From positions 1 through 41,370 of the forward strand of contig JAIXRB010000148.1 of the NCBI GenBank assembly GCA_027485405.1: a stretch of DNA of 41,370 nucleotides. Reading direction: 5' to 3'. Shown one piece after another: positions 6,401 to 14,658 of this stretch (within the stretch, counting starts at the first letter, position 1; each line of letters opens with the position of its first letter). The notes beneath the pieces are model-generated. The model was not told the DNA's origin. It made no database searches and was given only the letters and a program-made list of their open reading frames with translations. Source of the DNA: Leptospiraceae bacterium. GTDB taxonomy: Bacteria; Spirochaetota; Leptospiria; Leptospirales; Leptospiraceae. Made by a program: the position numbers and the translations under genes.

Positions 6401-8617
6401 ACTGTTTAGAATTGCTCTTTCTGCTGATTCACGAAAATCAAGGAGTTTATCCTTTTTTTCCAAATCTTCGTTTACCATCTTTATTTCAGAGTAAGCGATT
6501 TGGATTTCTTCGTTAGCCGCTTGCAGTTCTTCGATGCTAGTTTCTAGCTCTTCATTGGATGATTGCATTTCTTCATTCGATGATTGGATCTCTTCGTTTA
6601 AAGACTGCAATTCTACATTGGCTCTTTCCAAGTCTTCTATGTAATACTTTACATAATCCTTGGAAAGTTTTAGTTCTTTTTCTAATTCTTGAATTCGCTC
6701 TTGCAAACCAACTGTGTCTTGGGTTATTTTTCTTTTTCGAGATTTAGGTTTCTCTTCTTTAATGTCAAAGATGATTAAAATACTCTCGACTGCATTCTGT
6801 GAATCAAAATGAGGAATCATTAAAAAAGAAATAGTGTATGTTATGTTTTTATTCTTAAAACTGAAATTGTCAGATTCAATTTTCTTTTTTTCTTTCAGAG
6901 CCTTTGAAAAGAAAAATCTCATTCCAGTTCTCAAATCCTCATGAATCAACGTCATTAGATTTGAATTCATGACACCTTCTGGAATCGTTAAGAAGGCGGA
7001 ATTGTTCCCATGGACGAGAAGTATGTCTAAGCTTTCCTTAACCAAAATATATGGCTTATCAAAGGCTTGAAAAATCTGTTCTTTAACAATATCTTTTGTT
7101 AATTGTTCTTTATTGACAGGTTCTTTTGTGCCTATGAGATGAATGGTGTTTGCTTGGCTATGAAAAGGATTTAATCGAATGGGTCGAGCGGCTCTTCCAT
7201 CTCTTCTTTGAAAAATTCTGTTTTGAGTGTCAACCGCTGAAAACAAATTGCTATAGTTACCAATATTTTCCGACTTACCTAGAAATAAGATTCCATTGGG
7301 CTTCAAAGCATAGTGGAACAAAGGAATGATTTGCTGTTGCAACGGCACATCAAAATAAATCAAAAGGTTTCGGCATACAATGAGATCTAAGTTTAAAAAA
7401 GGAGGATTCTTAGAAATATCGTGCTTAGTAAAAATCACCATAGAGCGAAGGTTTTTTGGTATTTCAAAAGATGAGTTTACTTCGTTTCGCAATGGATGAA
7501 TTCTAGAAACTTCTTGGTTTGTTTTGACATTGCCTTCGTAAATCGCTTTTCTTGCGGCAATGATAGCTTTATCATTGATATCTGTTGCAAAAATTTGAAC
7601 GGTAAATTCTTGGATTCTGTTTCCTAAAATATCTGAAACTATGTTTGCAATGCTATAAGGCTCTTCGCCCGTGGAACAACCAGCTGACCAAATTCGGATC
7701 GAATCTCCAGGTTTTTTAGTTTCAATCAATTTCTCTAATTGAGAGCGAAGACTTTTAAATGCTTTGTCATCTCTATAGAATGAAGTAACACCTATCGTCA
7801 AAGTTTCAAAAAGATCATCGTATTCCGTAGGATTGTTATCTAGAAATTGTATGTACTCTGATAAACTAAGAATCCCAAGAAAATTTATTCTTTTCGTGAT
7901 TCTTCGAAAAACAGTAGCTTGTTTGTATTCAGAAAAATCTGTACCTTTTTTTGCAGTCAGCATTCGAAAAATGTGAGTTAGATCTGAAAGATTAAACTCC
8001 ATTGGACCAGGTTTCTTCAACGCGGTAACCGGGTTTTTGATTTCTTGCAGTATTTCTTCACAAATGGATTCTGGTGGTAAAACTAAATCGACGAGACCAG
8101 TATTGATAGCGGCTTCTGGCATTCCAGGGAATTTAGCCGTATCAGGTTCTTGTGCGACCGTGATTCCACCTTCTTTTCTAATGTAAGAAATTCCAGTAGC
8201 TCCATCGGTTCCGGTACCTGAAAGAATGATACCAACGCCAAACGCACCATAGTTTTCTGCGATAGATTCAAACAAGAGATTGACCGAAGGTTTTGGTCCG
8301 GCATTACTCTGAGGTTTCGATAGAACAATTTTTTGATCTTGGATGGTAAGATCAGAATCGGGTGGTGTTATGAAGATGTAGCCCGCTTCGAGATCTTCAC
8401 CGTCTATAGCTTCTTTTACGGGAAAGCTAGCATCTTTTGCTAAAAGATTGGTGAGCATACTTTTGTGACTTGGGCTAACGTGTTGAGCCACAATGAAGGC
8501 GTATTGATTCAGATCTTCTGGAATGTTTGCCAAAAGTGCCTGCAATGCTTCAAGTCCGCCTGCAGAAGCTCCGACTCCGATGATTCCTTTAGCTGTATTG
8601 TTGATCTGTTTTGCCAC
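3464..8617 (-). CDS. CheB-CheR-multi-PAS sensor histidine kinase
   Basis: This protein has 1717 residues. GTG at 8617 is the only possible start before the first motif; a stop lies in frame just upstream. Domains in order: CheB methylesterase (about 10-190, catalytic Ser18 in GASAGG, His46 and Asp138 in GTGTDG); CheR methyltransferase (about 205-475, SAM loop GCSTGEEPYSIA near 312); a divergent PAS (about 515-600); a coiled coil (about 635-730) built of NEE/SNEE/LQAANEE repeats; then six PAS domains starting near 735, 856, 980, 1106, 1229 and 1359. The kinase core has a phospho-acceptor His1506 in SHNLRAPL, an N box NFLTNAIKYH, and the G boxes DNGLGID and GKGLGLYLVK. No receiver domain is fused; the next gene, overlapping by 4 bp, supplies it. 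No membrane helix is seen, so it should be cytoplasmic. The likely role is multi-signal sensing that joins methylation chemistry to phosphotransfer. The signal is unknown. Confidence 0.95.
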   Translation of the reverse strand: MAKQINNTAKGIIGVGASAGGLEALQALLANIPEDLNQYAFIVAQHVSPSHKSMLTNLLAKDASFPVKEAIDGEDLEAGYIFITPPDSDLTIQDQKIVLSKPQSNAGPKPSVNLLFESIAENYGAFGVGIILSGTGTDGATGISYIRKEGGITVAQEPDTAKFPGMPEAAINTGLVDLVLPPESICEEILQEIKNPVTALKKPGPMEFNLSDLTHIFRMLTAKKGTDFSEYKQATVFRRITKRINFLGILSLSEYIQFLDNNPTEYDDLFETLTIGVTSFYRDDKAFKSLRSQLEKLIETKKPGDSIRIWSAGCSTGEEPYSIANIVSDILGNRIQEFTVQIFATDINDKAIIAARKAIYEGNVKTNQEVSRIHPLRNEVNSSFEIPKNLRSMVIFTKHDISKNPPFLNLDLIVCRNLLIYFDVPLQQQIIPLFHYALKPNGILFLGKSENIGNYSNLFSAVDTQNRIFQRRDGRAARPIRLNPFHSQANTIHLIGTKEPVNKEQLTKDIVKEQIFQAFDKPYILVKESLDILLVHGNNSAFLTIPEGVMNSNLMTLIHEDLRTGMRFFFSKALKEKKKIESDNFSFKNKNITYTISFLMIPHFDSQNAVESILIIFDIKEEKPKSRKRKITQDTVGLQERIQELEKELKLSKDYVKYYIEDLERANVELQSLNEEIQSSNEEMQSSNEELETSIEELQAANEEIQIAYSEIKMVNEDLEKKDKLLDFRESAERAILNSSLQAFVLTDQSLKILTVNEVAQTSFQKMFKYKPSISDSILEYLVQLIPDFSELGMIKLSQGEVLRGDAILSERENQKKVINYNITPVLNSKNQISIISFSFVDITEMRETERNLFRTENLVKSVFEAVHIGISILDKDGNFVLINTAFARMFGYTKEEIVGQNFSITFLPESGNDLRTLYKGLILGNHGISPEWKAKRKNEEILDIFLTAELLVQEDGQRYIVMSIRDITEKKRSQNLLNETQSAAHVGGWEFDFIEDRFMLTAETAKLLNLNETGHIDLQKLVSLFSKSERERFTKEFHLAIANKSEFDLVLEVDRAQGPGSYYRVLGKPLMLKERILKMYGFFQDISERIFHKSEIQKTKELLEQTNQVAKVGGWEINFVENSINFTSIAREIHEMDASQELTIDSCINVSKEGTYTEKATQCLQKLVEYALPCDEELIIITQKGREKWVRVTGRAIKKNDHVVGAYGSIQDIHEKRMSSESIRISKERYDLLIKATKDAIWDWNMREGTLFLGEGYRTLFGYNDLDDLSKNFETWEDVIHPEDRPYVHEELLHLLSSNDLNLLLLEYRMKRADGTFATVSDKSFLIRDAEGSPIRLVGAIQDITKQKEEEEQLRLFESVIKNANDIIIITEAEPVSSPGPRIVYANNAFYNFTGYTPEEVIGKTPRILQGEKTDRNELKRIGSAMRTWTYCEAEVINYKKNGEEYWNHFSLIPLANESGSFTHWIAIERDVTAKKKQEEERENLIQELTISNIDLKQFAYITSHNLRAPLSNLTGALELIDDIEISDPLLKQLIDGFRSSTSLLNQTVNDLIKILIIKDNANVAKEELSFAVSLERVIKQTSFLIHESKISIVSDFSSCDQIQFNRAYLDSIFMNFLTNAIKYHSDERPPELNIKSYFLNDKVVLEFADNGLGIDLVRNKGRIFGLYQRFHNAADGKGLGLYLVKSQVEAFGGKIEVESEVNIGTVFRIYFKGSL

Positions 8618-8726
8618 TGAAAGCTACGTTTTATGGGAATCTAGTTTCAAATCCCAATATTTAAATCCGACGAGGAACTTTGAATTATTCTAACTCTAGT
8701 TTAAAGATTTCACCCCAGAATATCTT

Positions 8727-9422
8727 CTAGCTTTCTAAAAACCGATTTATATCCTTCTGGGCTCCAAAAATCACCAAAATATCGTTTTCCTGCAGAACCA
8801 TTTCTCCCAAGGGAATTCCCAAAATAGTGTCTGCCTTTTTATCAGACGCTCTTTTAAATCCCCCATCTTTTTTAGGACGCTTGATGGTCACTATATTCAA
8901 AGAGAATTTTGATCGAAGGTCTAACTCTGATATCTTTTTATCAATGCACCGAATTGGCAAGACAATTTCGGACACACTGTACTCATCAGAGACGAGAAAC
9001 GCGGACTTAACTTTAGAGTGACCTAAAATCTCGGACATGCTCTTTGCCGCTTTTTCTTCTGGGTTGAAAGTGTTGACCACTTCCAATAATTCAAAAATTC
9101 TTTTATGCAAAGCGGTCTGATAGCGGGCATAAATGTCCTTAATACCTAACTTTTTTAAGATATCAGCACAAATGATCGAAGTCTGAAAATCTTCGGCAAG
9201 AGCGATTACAGCTATGTCCATTTCATGAATTCCTTGGGCTCGCATAGCATTCTCTTCAGTGGCATCTAGGCATGCCACAAAAGTAACCGCTTCCTTGATT
9301 TCCAAAATGACTTCCTGGCTTTTGTCAATTGCTAAAACTTCGTGACCTTCTTGCGTAAGATAAACCGCCAAAAGCTTTCCGAAACTTCCCAATCCAATCA
9401 CTGCAATTTTCTTTCGTTCCAT
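8727..9422 (-). CDS. ktrA: KtrA/TrkA-family potassium-channel regulatory subunit (RCK)
   Basis: The protein has 231 residues from ATG at 9422. A TTG at 9434 would add four residues and overlap ktrB, and I cannot exclude it. The N-terminal half is an RCK Rossmann domain with the dinucleotide motif VIGLGSFGK and the acidic end of the second strand in AIDKSQE. The C-terminal part is a TrkA-C ligand domain, from about residue 140 onward. RCK subunits form a cytoplasmic ring that gates the membrane subunit in response to ATP, ADP, NAD or c-di-AMP. It follows ktrB by 4 bp, so a two-component KtrAB potassium uptake system is clear. Confidence 0.93.
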   Translation of the reverse strand: MERKKIAVIGLGSFGKLLAVYLTQEGHEVLAIDKSQEVILEIKEAVTFVACLDATEENAMRAQGIHEMDIAVIALAEDFQTSIICADILKKLGIKDIYARYQTALHKRIFELLEVVNTFNPEEKAAKSMSEILGHSKVKSAFLVSDEYSVSEIVLPIRCIDKKISELDLRSKFSLNIVTIKRPKKDGGFKRASDKKADTILGIPLGEMVLQENDILVIFGAQKDINRFLES

Positions 9423-9426
9423 TGTT

Positions 9427-11244
9427 TTAACCAACCACCACGTATTCTTCTGGATAAATTATATTGTAATTCTGTGCTTTTTTGGATAGAGCAATCAGAA
9501 ATGTTAAAATTCCGACTCTTCCACCAAACATGACTCCACATAAAATCAGTTTGCTATTCGTTGAAAGCTCAGAGGTAATACCTCGGGACAGACCGACCGT
9601 ACCAAAGGCGGAGACCACTTCAAATGAGATGTCTAAAAATGAAAAGGATTCATTGATCACAAGACCAAAGATAGCCACAAAGATAACAAAAAGTGAAAGT
9701 ACGATGGTTGCGCTTGCCCGAGAAATGCTGGATGGAGCCACAAATCGATTGTTAATACTTAAGTGTTGTTTGCCTCGAATCTGGTTTACAATGTTCAAAA
9801 AGGCAATAGCAAGGGTTGTTGTCTTGATTCCCCCAGCAGTTGACACTGGGGACGCTCCCACCCACATTAAAAACAAACTAAAGAATGTCATTGGTATGCT
9901 CATATGACTCAACTCCAAAGAATTGAAGCCTGCCGTTCTAGTAGTAACCGAATAAAATAAGGAATGGAAAAATTTATCGAATAGTGTTAAATTATACAAA
10001 GTGAATTCTGTTTCTAGAAAAAAATATGCGAGAAACCCTATTACCCACAAAAACGTGGAACTATAGAAAACCAATCTTGAAGAAAGAGACCATCTAAAAG
10101 TAAAATCCTTTGGTTTTCGAATTCGAGTGATTATTTGTTTTACGACGGGAAATCCAAGTCCTCCAAAAATAATCAAAAGCATTATTGTCGAAAGAAAGGT
10201 GTAAGTCGATTGAAAGGACTCATTGGCAAGCCCAGCAGGGAAAAGACTAAAGCCAGCATTGCAAAATGCAGAAATAGAATGAAAAACAGCTAAGTAGATA
10301 TGATCAAATTCGCTAGAATACAGTTGCACTGGTAAAGAAAAGTATAACAGAAAAGATCCGATGGCTTCGATAAAAAAAGTTTGCAAGGCTACCTGTTTTA
10401 GCAAGGATCTTACCTGGCCCAATGCCTCTTCGGACAATAGATCTTTCATGAGCAGTTTATCATTCACAGAGGCCTTACCTGCCAAAAAGATAGAGAAAAA
10501 GCTGGTCAAGGTCATGAGCCCTAATCCACCAATTTGGATAAGAAGCAAAACAATGATTTGCCCTGTCGTTGTAAAACTCTGACCAATATCTATGGTCGCA
10601 AGACCAGTAACACATGTTGCAGAAAATGTAATAAATACGATATCGATTGTGGGTACATCCATTCTTTGGGCTTTGGGAAAATGTAGAAAAATCACACCCA
10701 AAGCAATGATCAAACTAAATGACAAAACAAAAGCCAAAGAAGGGTTTACTTTTTTTGCATCATAGAATTTTGTTAAGCGAAAAAAATGAGCTAGATTTGC
10801 AAAAATAAACAAAATCTGATTAGTAGACAGAAAGATTAATGTTGCATCGTCTCCCGTTAAATGATAGATTTTAAGAAAATTCAAAATCTGTTGCTCAAAA
10901 AACTTTTCGATACAGATAAGAACAACTATTACTATTTCTAACTTATGAGTGTTTAGGTAAGCTTTAAAGCCTTGGGATGAAAAAACCAGAGCCAGAACCT
11001 CATAGAAAAGAAAGAAATCTACTAACAAAAGTACTACCATCCGGACAACCTCTGTCCAAGCCTTGGGATAGTAAAATCCATACTCTGCGATCAATATAAC
11101 AATAGAAAGTAGACCGGAAAAAGTATATATCACCCGACCATAAATCTTTAAATGCTCTGCATAGAAATTTCGAATGGTAAACTTAGTCTTGATTAACCAA
11201 GAGACAAAATCAAGCCACCGTTCTTTGGAAAGTATAGTATTCAA
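9427..11244 (-). CDS. ktrB: KtrB/TrkH-family potassium transporter with extra N-terminal helices
   Basis: The protein has 605 residues. The start is TTG at 11244, which overlaps the TGA of the upstream gene (TTGA), so translation is probably coupled. The four pore loops with their filter glycines are visible: CVTGLATIDIG, AFCNAGFSLF, TTRTAGFNSLEL and AFGTVGLSRG. This is the pattern of KtrB/TrkH monovalent-cation channels. Typical KtrB has about 450 residues. The extra N-terminal part of about 160 residues holds four hydrophobic helices (near 37-57, 67-90, 102-125 and 132-155) before the usual first helix. The role of this four-helix block is unknown; it may sense voltage, tension or osmolarity. 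The partner ktrA follows directly. Confidence 0.92.
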   Translation of the reverse strand: MNTILSKERWLDFVSWLIKTKFTIRNFYAEHLKIYGRVIYTFSGLLSIVILIAEYGFYYPKAWTEVVRMVVLLLVDFFLFYEVLALVFSSQGFKAYLNTHKLEIVIVVLICIEKFFEQQILNFLKIYHLTGDDATLIFLSTNQILFIFANLAHFFRLTKFYDAKKVNPSLAFVLSFSLIIALGVIFLHFPKAQRMDVPTIDIVFITFSATCVTGLATIDIGQSFTTTGQIIVLLLIQIGGLGLMTLTSFFSIFLAGKASVNDKLLMKDLLSEEALGQVRSLLKQVALQTFFIEAIGSFLLYFSLPVQLYSSEFDHIYLAVFHSISAFCNAGFSLFPAGLANESFQSTYTFLSTIMLLIIFGGLGFPVVKQIITRIRKPKDFTFRWSLSSRLVFYSSTFLWVIGFLAYFFLETEFTLYNLTLFDKFFHSLFYSVTTRTAGFNSLELSHMSIPMTFFSLFLMWVGASPVSTAGGIKTTTLAIAFLNIVNQIRGKQHLSINNRFVAPSSISRASATIVLSLFVIFVAIFGLVINESFSFLDISFEVVSAFGTVGLSRGITSELSTNSKLILCGVMFGGRVGILTFLIALSKKAQNYNIIYPEEYVVVG

Positions 11245-11939
11245 TGAGAGGATTTGGCTAAGGCTTTTTTAGTTTCTCTGTGCTCTTCCAATCGTTCTTT
11301 ATCTAAATAAACGTTTGTTCCGGATAACCCAAGCGATCCACCAAACATAATAGAACTCCCCAAAATGCCTTTTTCTAAGACAGTTGGCAAAAGACTAGCG
11401 ACTCCAGCCGATAGTCCTAAAGCAAAAGGAAAAGTTAGAAAAAATATGATAGAACCACGGCGAAAGGCGGTTTCTTGGTAAACCTCATCGGCATCGAACT
11501 CTTCTCGCAGTTTTTGTTGAGCCTCTTTCTTGTTTCTAGATCTTTGTTGTTGTTCTTGAAAAGCGGCAGGATTGACTTCGCCTGTCAATGGATTGATTAT
11601 TGAGTTTCTACCTTGTAGGACTGTCTGTGGATTGATCTGCTGGGCGGCCGCAAGAGGAGCCGCGGGATTAAAAGATCCTACCCCTGGGATTGAGGTGAGA
11701 GGGTCGTATTGGGTTCTTACGCTTTTTGGAGTGGCTAGAGTTGGTTTTTGACCGAAGGCGGGAAGACTGACATCTGGCAAGGAATTCCCTTCTGGATCGT
11801 AGCCAGGCATGCGCCGTAGGTCATAGTTGTTGGTATCATAAAAGCCGTCTTTGGTCTGTGAAACCAAAGGAATTCCCCCGTACACCAAAAAGGAAACTAA
11901 GCAAATAGAAGAAATGAACCTGTTCCAAAACTCCACCAC
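11241..11939 (-). CDS. Conserved hypothetical exported/membrane protein in ktr operon
   Basis: I do not recognise a family. The start is one of two tandem GTG codons at 11939 or 11936, giving about 232 residues. The N-terminus has a hydrophobic segment (about 8-26, ISSICLVSFLVYGGIPLVSQ) consistent with a signal peptide. The middle (about 30-150) is low in structure and rich in Pro, Asn, Gln and Ala. The C-terminal third has two hydrophobic stretches (near 160-180 and 188-212) and ends in a Lys/Glu/Arg-rich tail. Its stop overlaps the TTG start of ktrB, and it follows the deaminase-like gene by 28 bp. The tight coupling to ktrB suggests a role at the potassium channel, but this is only context. 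Confidence 0.75.
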   Translation of the reverse strand: MVEFWNRFISSICLVSFLVYGGIPLVSQTKDGFYDTNNYDLRRMPGYDPEGNSLPDVSLPAFGQKPTLATPKSVRTQYDPLTSIPGVGSFNPAAPLAAAQQINPQTVLQGRNSIINPLTGEVNPAAFQEQQQRSRNKKEAQQKLREEFDADEVYQETAFRRGSIIFFLTFPFALGLSAGVASLLPTVLEKGILGSSIMFGGSLGLSGTNVYLDKERLEEHRETKKALAKSSH

Positions 11940-11967
11940 CTAAAAATGGGGTCTTACCTGTTTTGGG

Positions 11968-13269
11968 TCAACCGATTTCTCTTCCAGATAGAACCGTACT
12001 TTTGTAGAGAAAGGACTGCTTTCTGATTGTTTCGAGTTGTTCCGAATTCAAACCCGCCACATTCGCCAGTTCATATTCGCGCTCAATCGTAGTATCAAAG
12101 ATCCCGGGATCATCTGTAGAAATGGTGAGTGAGACCCCGCTTTCAAAAAACCTCTGGGCTGGATGAGCTTTGGGATCTGGTAACATTCCGATCAAATGAT
12201 TGGAAGTGGGGCAGGTTTCAATTACCGAACGAGTCTTTGCTATTTGGGAGAGACAATAGTTTTGAAAGGTTTTCAGATATCCAATCGATTTTTCATCCAT
12301 TGTGAAGTTTGTCGATGGCGTAGTGTCTTTCAGTAGTTGTTTTCGAGATATATCCAGCTCTTCTTTGCTATAGTAATCACCAATCCCACAAATTTCAGAA
12401 TAGGATTCTAATTCAAAGTTCAATTGGTCCAATCTCTCTTGCCTAGATTCAGTTCTTGTTTGGTGAAGGAAGAAATCAGGTTCAATCCCTAAACTCAATG
12501 CATGTCCCAGACGATGAGCTCCCATCTTTGCCGCTTCAAGTACCCATCTTGCGGCAGAAAATGGAGTTTTGTCTTGGAAACTCTCGCCGACATGGTAAAG
12601 GATTGCCAATGCAGTGTCTGGTTCTGCTTTGTTGTCTCTCAAGACAGAATCAAAAAAATCTCTCTTGTCTTTTGGAGGAAAGCCTTCCTCTACATGGCAA
12701 AAATCGATTCCCACCAAATAGTTGCGAATCAAGTCTTCCTTTTCCATCCAATTCTTAATCCAGTCATAGTTTCTTTCAAAGTTTGCATCTCGATGCAGTG
12801 ACATTGCTAGGCGACCAGAGACCTTTTCTTTATTTAAATCACCTTCGGCAAGGTTCAATCCTTCACAGGCGGCTATCAGTTTTCTAAAAAAACCCTCCTT
12901 GGGTTCTTCTTTTCCAAACATCAATCTGTATTCCGCATAACTGACTTTTTGTTCCGCATGGGTTTTTAAAACGGTCCTTGTAACATCCCTAATTTCTTTT
13001 TCATCAAAAACAACAAGAGCGATGATTAGATTGAATTTTGCCTGAAAATGAGAAAAAGGGGCTTTTTCATTGAAACAATACAACTTTTGAAAGGAATCGA
13101 GATTCCCGTATTCTTCAAAAAACCGTTTGGGATCGATTGCTTGTCCGAACGTTTTCTGGTAACTATCTAAAAACAGATGCCATCTAGGGCTAGGGTTTGC
13201 TTTTCCGATCTCGAAAAGGGTCTTGGGAGAAAGGGAACCATAAAGGTGATTGTGAAGATCGCAATACAT
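11968..13269 (-). CDS. Adenosine deaminase-like metallohydrolase
   Basis: The protein has 433 residues from ATG at 13269. It has the adenosine/AMP deaminase signatures in order: metal ligands His6 and His8 in DLHNHLYGSL, the HVGE motif (metal His and catalytic Glu) near residue 225, TCPTSNHLIG, and the STDDPGIF motif with the metal Asp near residue 385. Usual bacterial adenosine deaminases have about 340 residues. The additional length falls mainly between HVGE and TSNHLIG, at about 265-340, in a charged helical stretch. The substrate may therefore be a modified nucleoside or a nucleotide rather than adenosine itself. It is the first gene of a run leading into ktrB-ktrA. The divergent MATE gene begins only 17 bp away. 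Confidence 0.88.
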   Translation of the reverse strand: MYCDLHNHLYGSLSPKTLFEIGKANPSPRWHLFLDSYQKTFGQAIDPKRFFEEYGNLDSFQKLYCFNEKAPFSHFQAKFNLIIALVVFDEKEIRDVTRTVLKTHAEQKVSYAEYRLMFGKEEPKEGFFRKLIAACEGLNLAEGDLNKEKVSGRLAMSLHRDANFERNYDWIKNWMEKEDLIRNYLVGIDFCHVEEGFPPKDKRDFFDSVLRDNKAEPDTALAILYHVGESFQDKTPFSAARWVLEAAKMGAHRLGHALSLGIEPDFFLHQTRTESRQERLDQLNFELESYSEICGIGDYYSKEELDISRKQLLKDTTPSTNFTMDEKSIGYLKTFQNYCLSQIAKTRSVIETCPTSNHLIGMLPDPKAHPAQRFFESGVSLTISTDDPGIFDTTIEREYELANVAGLNSEQLETIRKQSFLYKSTVLSGREIG

Positions 13270-13286
13270 AAGAGGGTGACAAAACC

Positions 13287-14642
13287 GTGTTTCATAAACT
13301 CAGACGGATTTTTTTACCTACTCGGCTGAATCGAAAGATCCTTTCCATGGCAATTCCGGTATTTTTCTCCATGCTGAGCAACACTGCCATCATGATCGCT
13401 GACACAGCAATGGTTGGCAAACTGGGGGCTTTGTCGATTGCATCGGCTGGCTTTGGTGGTATCGTCTATTTCACAGTTTTAGCTTTTCTAATGGGTAGTT
13501 CGATGGGAGTTCAGATTCTCACATCGCGTCGATTTGGTGAAAAGTCCGAAGAAGGAATAGCCAAAACAGCCGCCAGTGGAATCTACTTGGCTTTGGCTTT
13601 AGGCTCTGTCCTTTCCATTCTTGGATTTTTGGGTGGAGAAGCTATTATGGACTTTTTGGGAGACGATCCCGAGGTAATCCATCTATCTGGTGTTTATTTG
13701 TCATATCGATTTGCAGGAACAGTCTTTTTCTTTTTGATTTTTGCATTGCGCGGGTTTTTTGATGGGATTGGCCTAATGCACGTCGGAATGATTTCTTCAA
13801 TTCTCATTACGGTTTGTAACATCTTCTTCAATTGGATTTTCATTTATGGAAACTTGGGTTTTCCTGCCTGGGGAGTGAAAGGGGCCGCTTTTGCTTCCGC
13901 AATTGCAGGGATTCCAGGTGCTTTGGTTTTCATTTTCTTCTTTTTCGTAAAAGACGTTAAGTGCTATTTTCGCCTTTCTTACTGGGTTCCGGATTGGGCT
14001 GTTCTGAAAGAATTGGGTTATCTAGGATTTGCACCTGCTCTTGAAAGCTCGCTTACCAATGTCTCCTTTGTAGGTTTTACCAAACTTGCTGGCATGCTTG
14101 GAACCGTTCCCCTTGCCGCCACTAACATAGTTTTAACTTGCCTTAGTCTATCTTTCATGCCTGGTTTTTCTTTTGGAATTGCCGCAACAACTATTCTAGG
14201 GCAAGCAATGGGTGCTGGAAAGATTCGTCTGGCTTACGAGGGAACGTTTCGCTCAGCAACCTTCTCAGCTATCATGATGGGCTCTATGGGCGTTATTTTT
14301 ATAGTGTTTGGAAAGTCACTCATCCAATTCTTTACTCTAGATCCTTTGGTTCTTTTGGAAGCCTATCCGGCATTATGTGTTGTGGCTTTGATCCAAGTTG
14401 GTGACGCATACCATATGGTCATTGGATCGGCTTTGAGAAGTGCTGGGCTTATGTATTGGGTACTGTATGCTTATTTGGGTGTTTCTTTCTTTATCATGCT
14501 CCCTTTTGCCTATTTTTTCGGAATTTACCTGGGCTTTGGAACCGTTGGGCTCTGGTCCTCGATTTTTATTTGGCTTTTTATCTTAGCGTTGCTCTTTGTT
14601 AAAAAATTCCGTCAAAAGGAGTGGGTCCAAATACGAATTTAA
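13287..14642 (+). CDS. MATE-family multidrug/sodium antiporter
   Basis: The protein has 451 residues. GTG at 13287 is chosen because AGAGGGTGA, close to a perfect ribosome site, sits 8-10 bp upstream. Twelve hydrophobic helices are visible in two MatE repeats. The start KILSMAIPVFFSMLSNTAIM and the DTAMVGKLG motif are typical of the DinF/NorM superfamily. It would expel cationic drugs or metabolites using a sodium or proton gradient. The downstream phospholipase gene begins 16 bp after its stop, so the two are probably one transcript. The real substrate cannot be read from sequence. Confidence 0.92.
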   Translation: MFHKLRRIFLPTRLNRKILSMAIPVFFSMLSNTAIMIADTAMVGKLGALSIASAGFGGIVYFTVLAFLMGSSMGVQILTSRRFGEKSEEGIAKTAASGIYLALALGSVLSILGFLGGEAIMDFLGDDPEVIHLSGVYLSYRFAGTVFFFLIFALRGFFDGIGLMHVGMISSILITVCNIFFNWIFIYGNLGFPAWGVKGAAFASAIAGIPGALVFIFFFFVKDVKCYFRLSYWVPDWAVLKELGYLGFAPALESSLTNVSFVGFTKLAGMLGTVPLAATNIVLTCLSLSFMPGFSFGIAATTILGQAMGAGKIRLAYEGTFRSATFSAIMMGSMGVIFIVFGKSLIQFFTLDPLVLLEAYPALCVVALIQVGDAYHMVIGSALRSAGLMYWVLYAYLGVSFFIMLPFAYFFGIYLGFGTVGLWSSIFIWLFILALLFVKKFRQKEWVQIRI

Positions 14643-14658
14643 TAGGGAGGGCTCTCCC

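Noticed and set aside
6430..6720. Repeats in the giant kinase gene as a tandem DNA repeat or mobile element
   Set aside because: The repetition is at protein level (NEE/SNEE coiled-coil units typical of CheB-CheR-PAS kinases) and the DNA copies are not exact.
14596..14658. Earlier start for the patatin gene
   Set aside because: It would overlap the MATE gene by 47 bp and lacks a ribosome site, while ATG at 14659 has AGGGAGG at ideal spacing.
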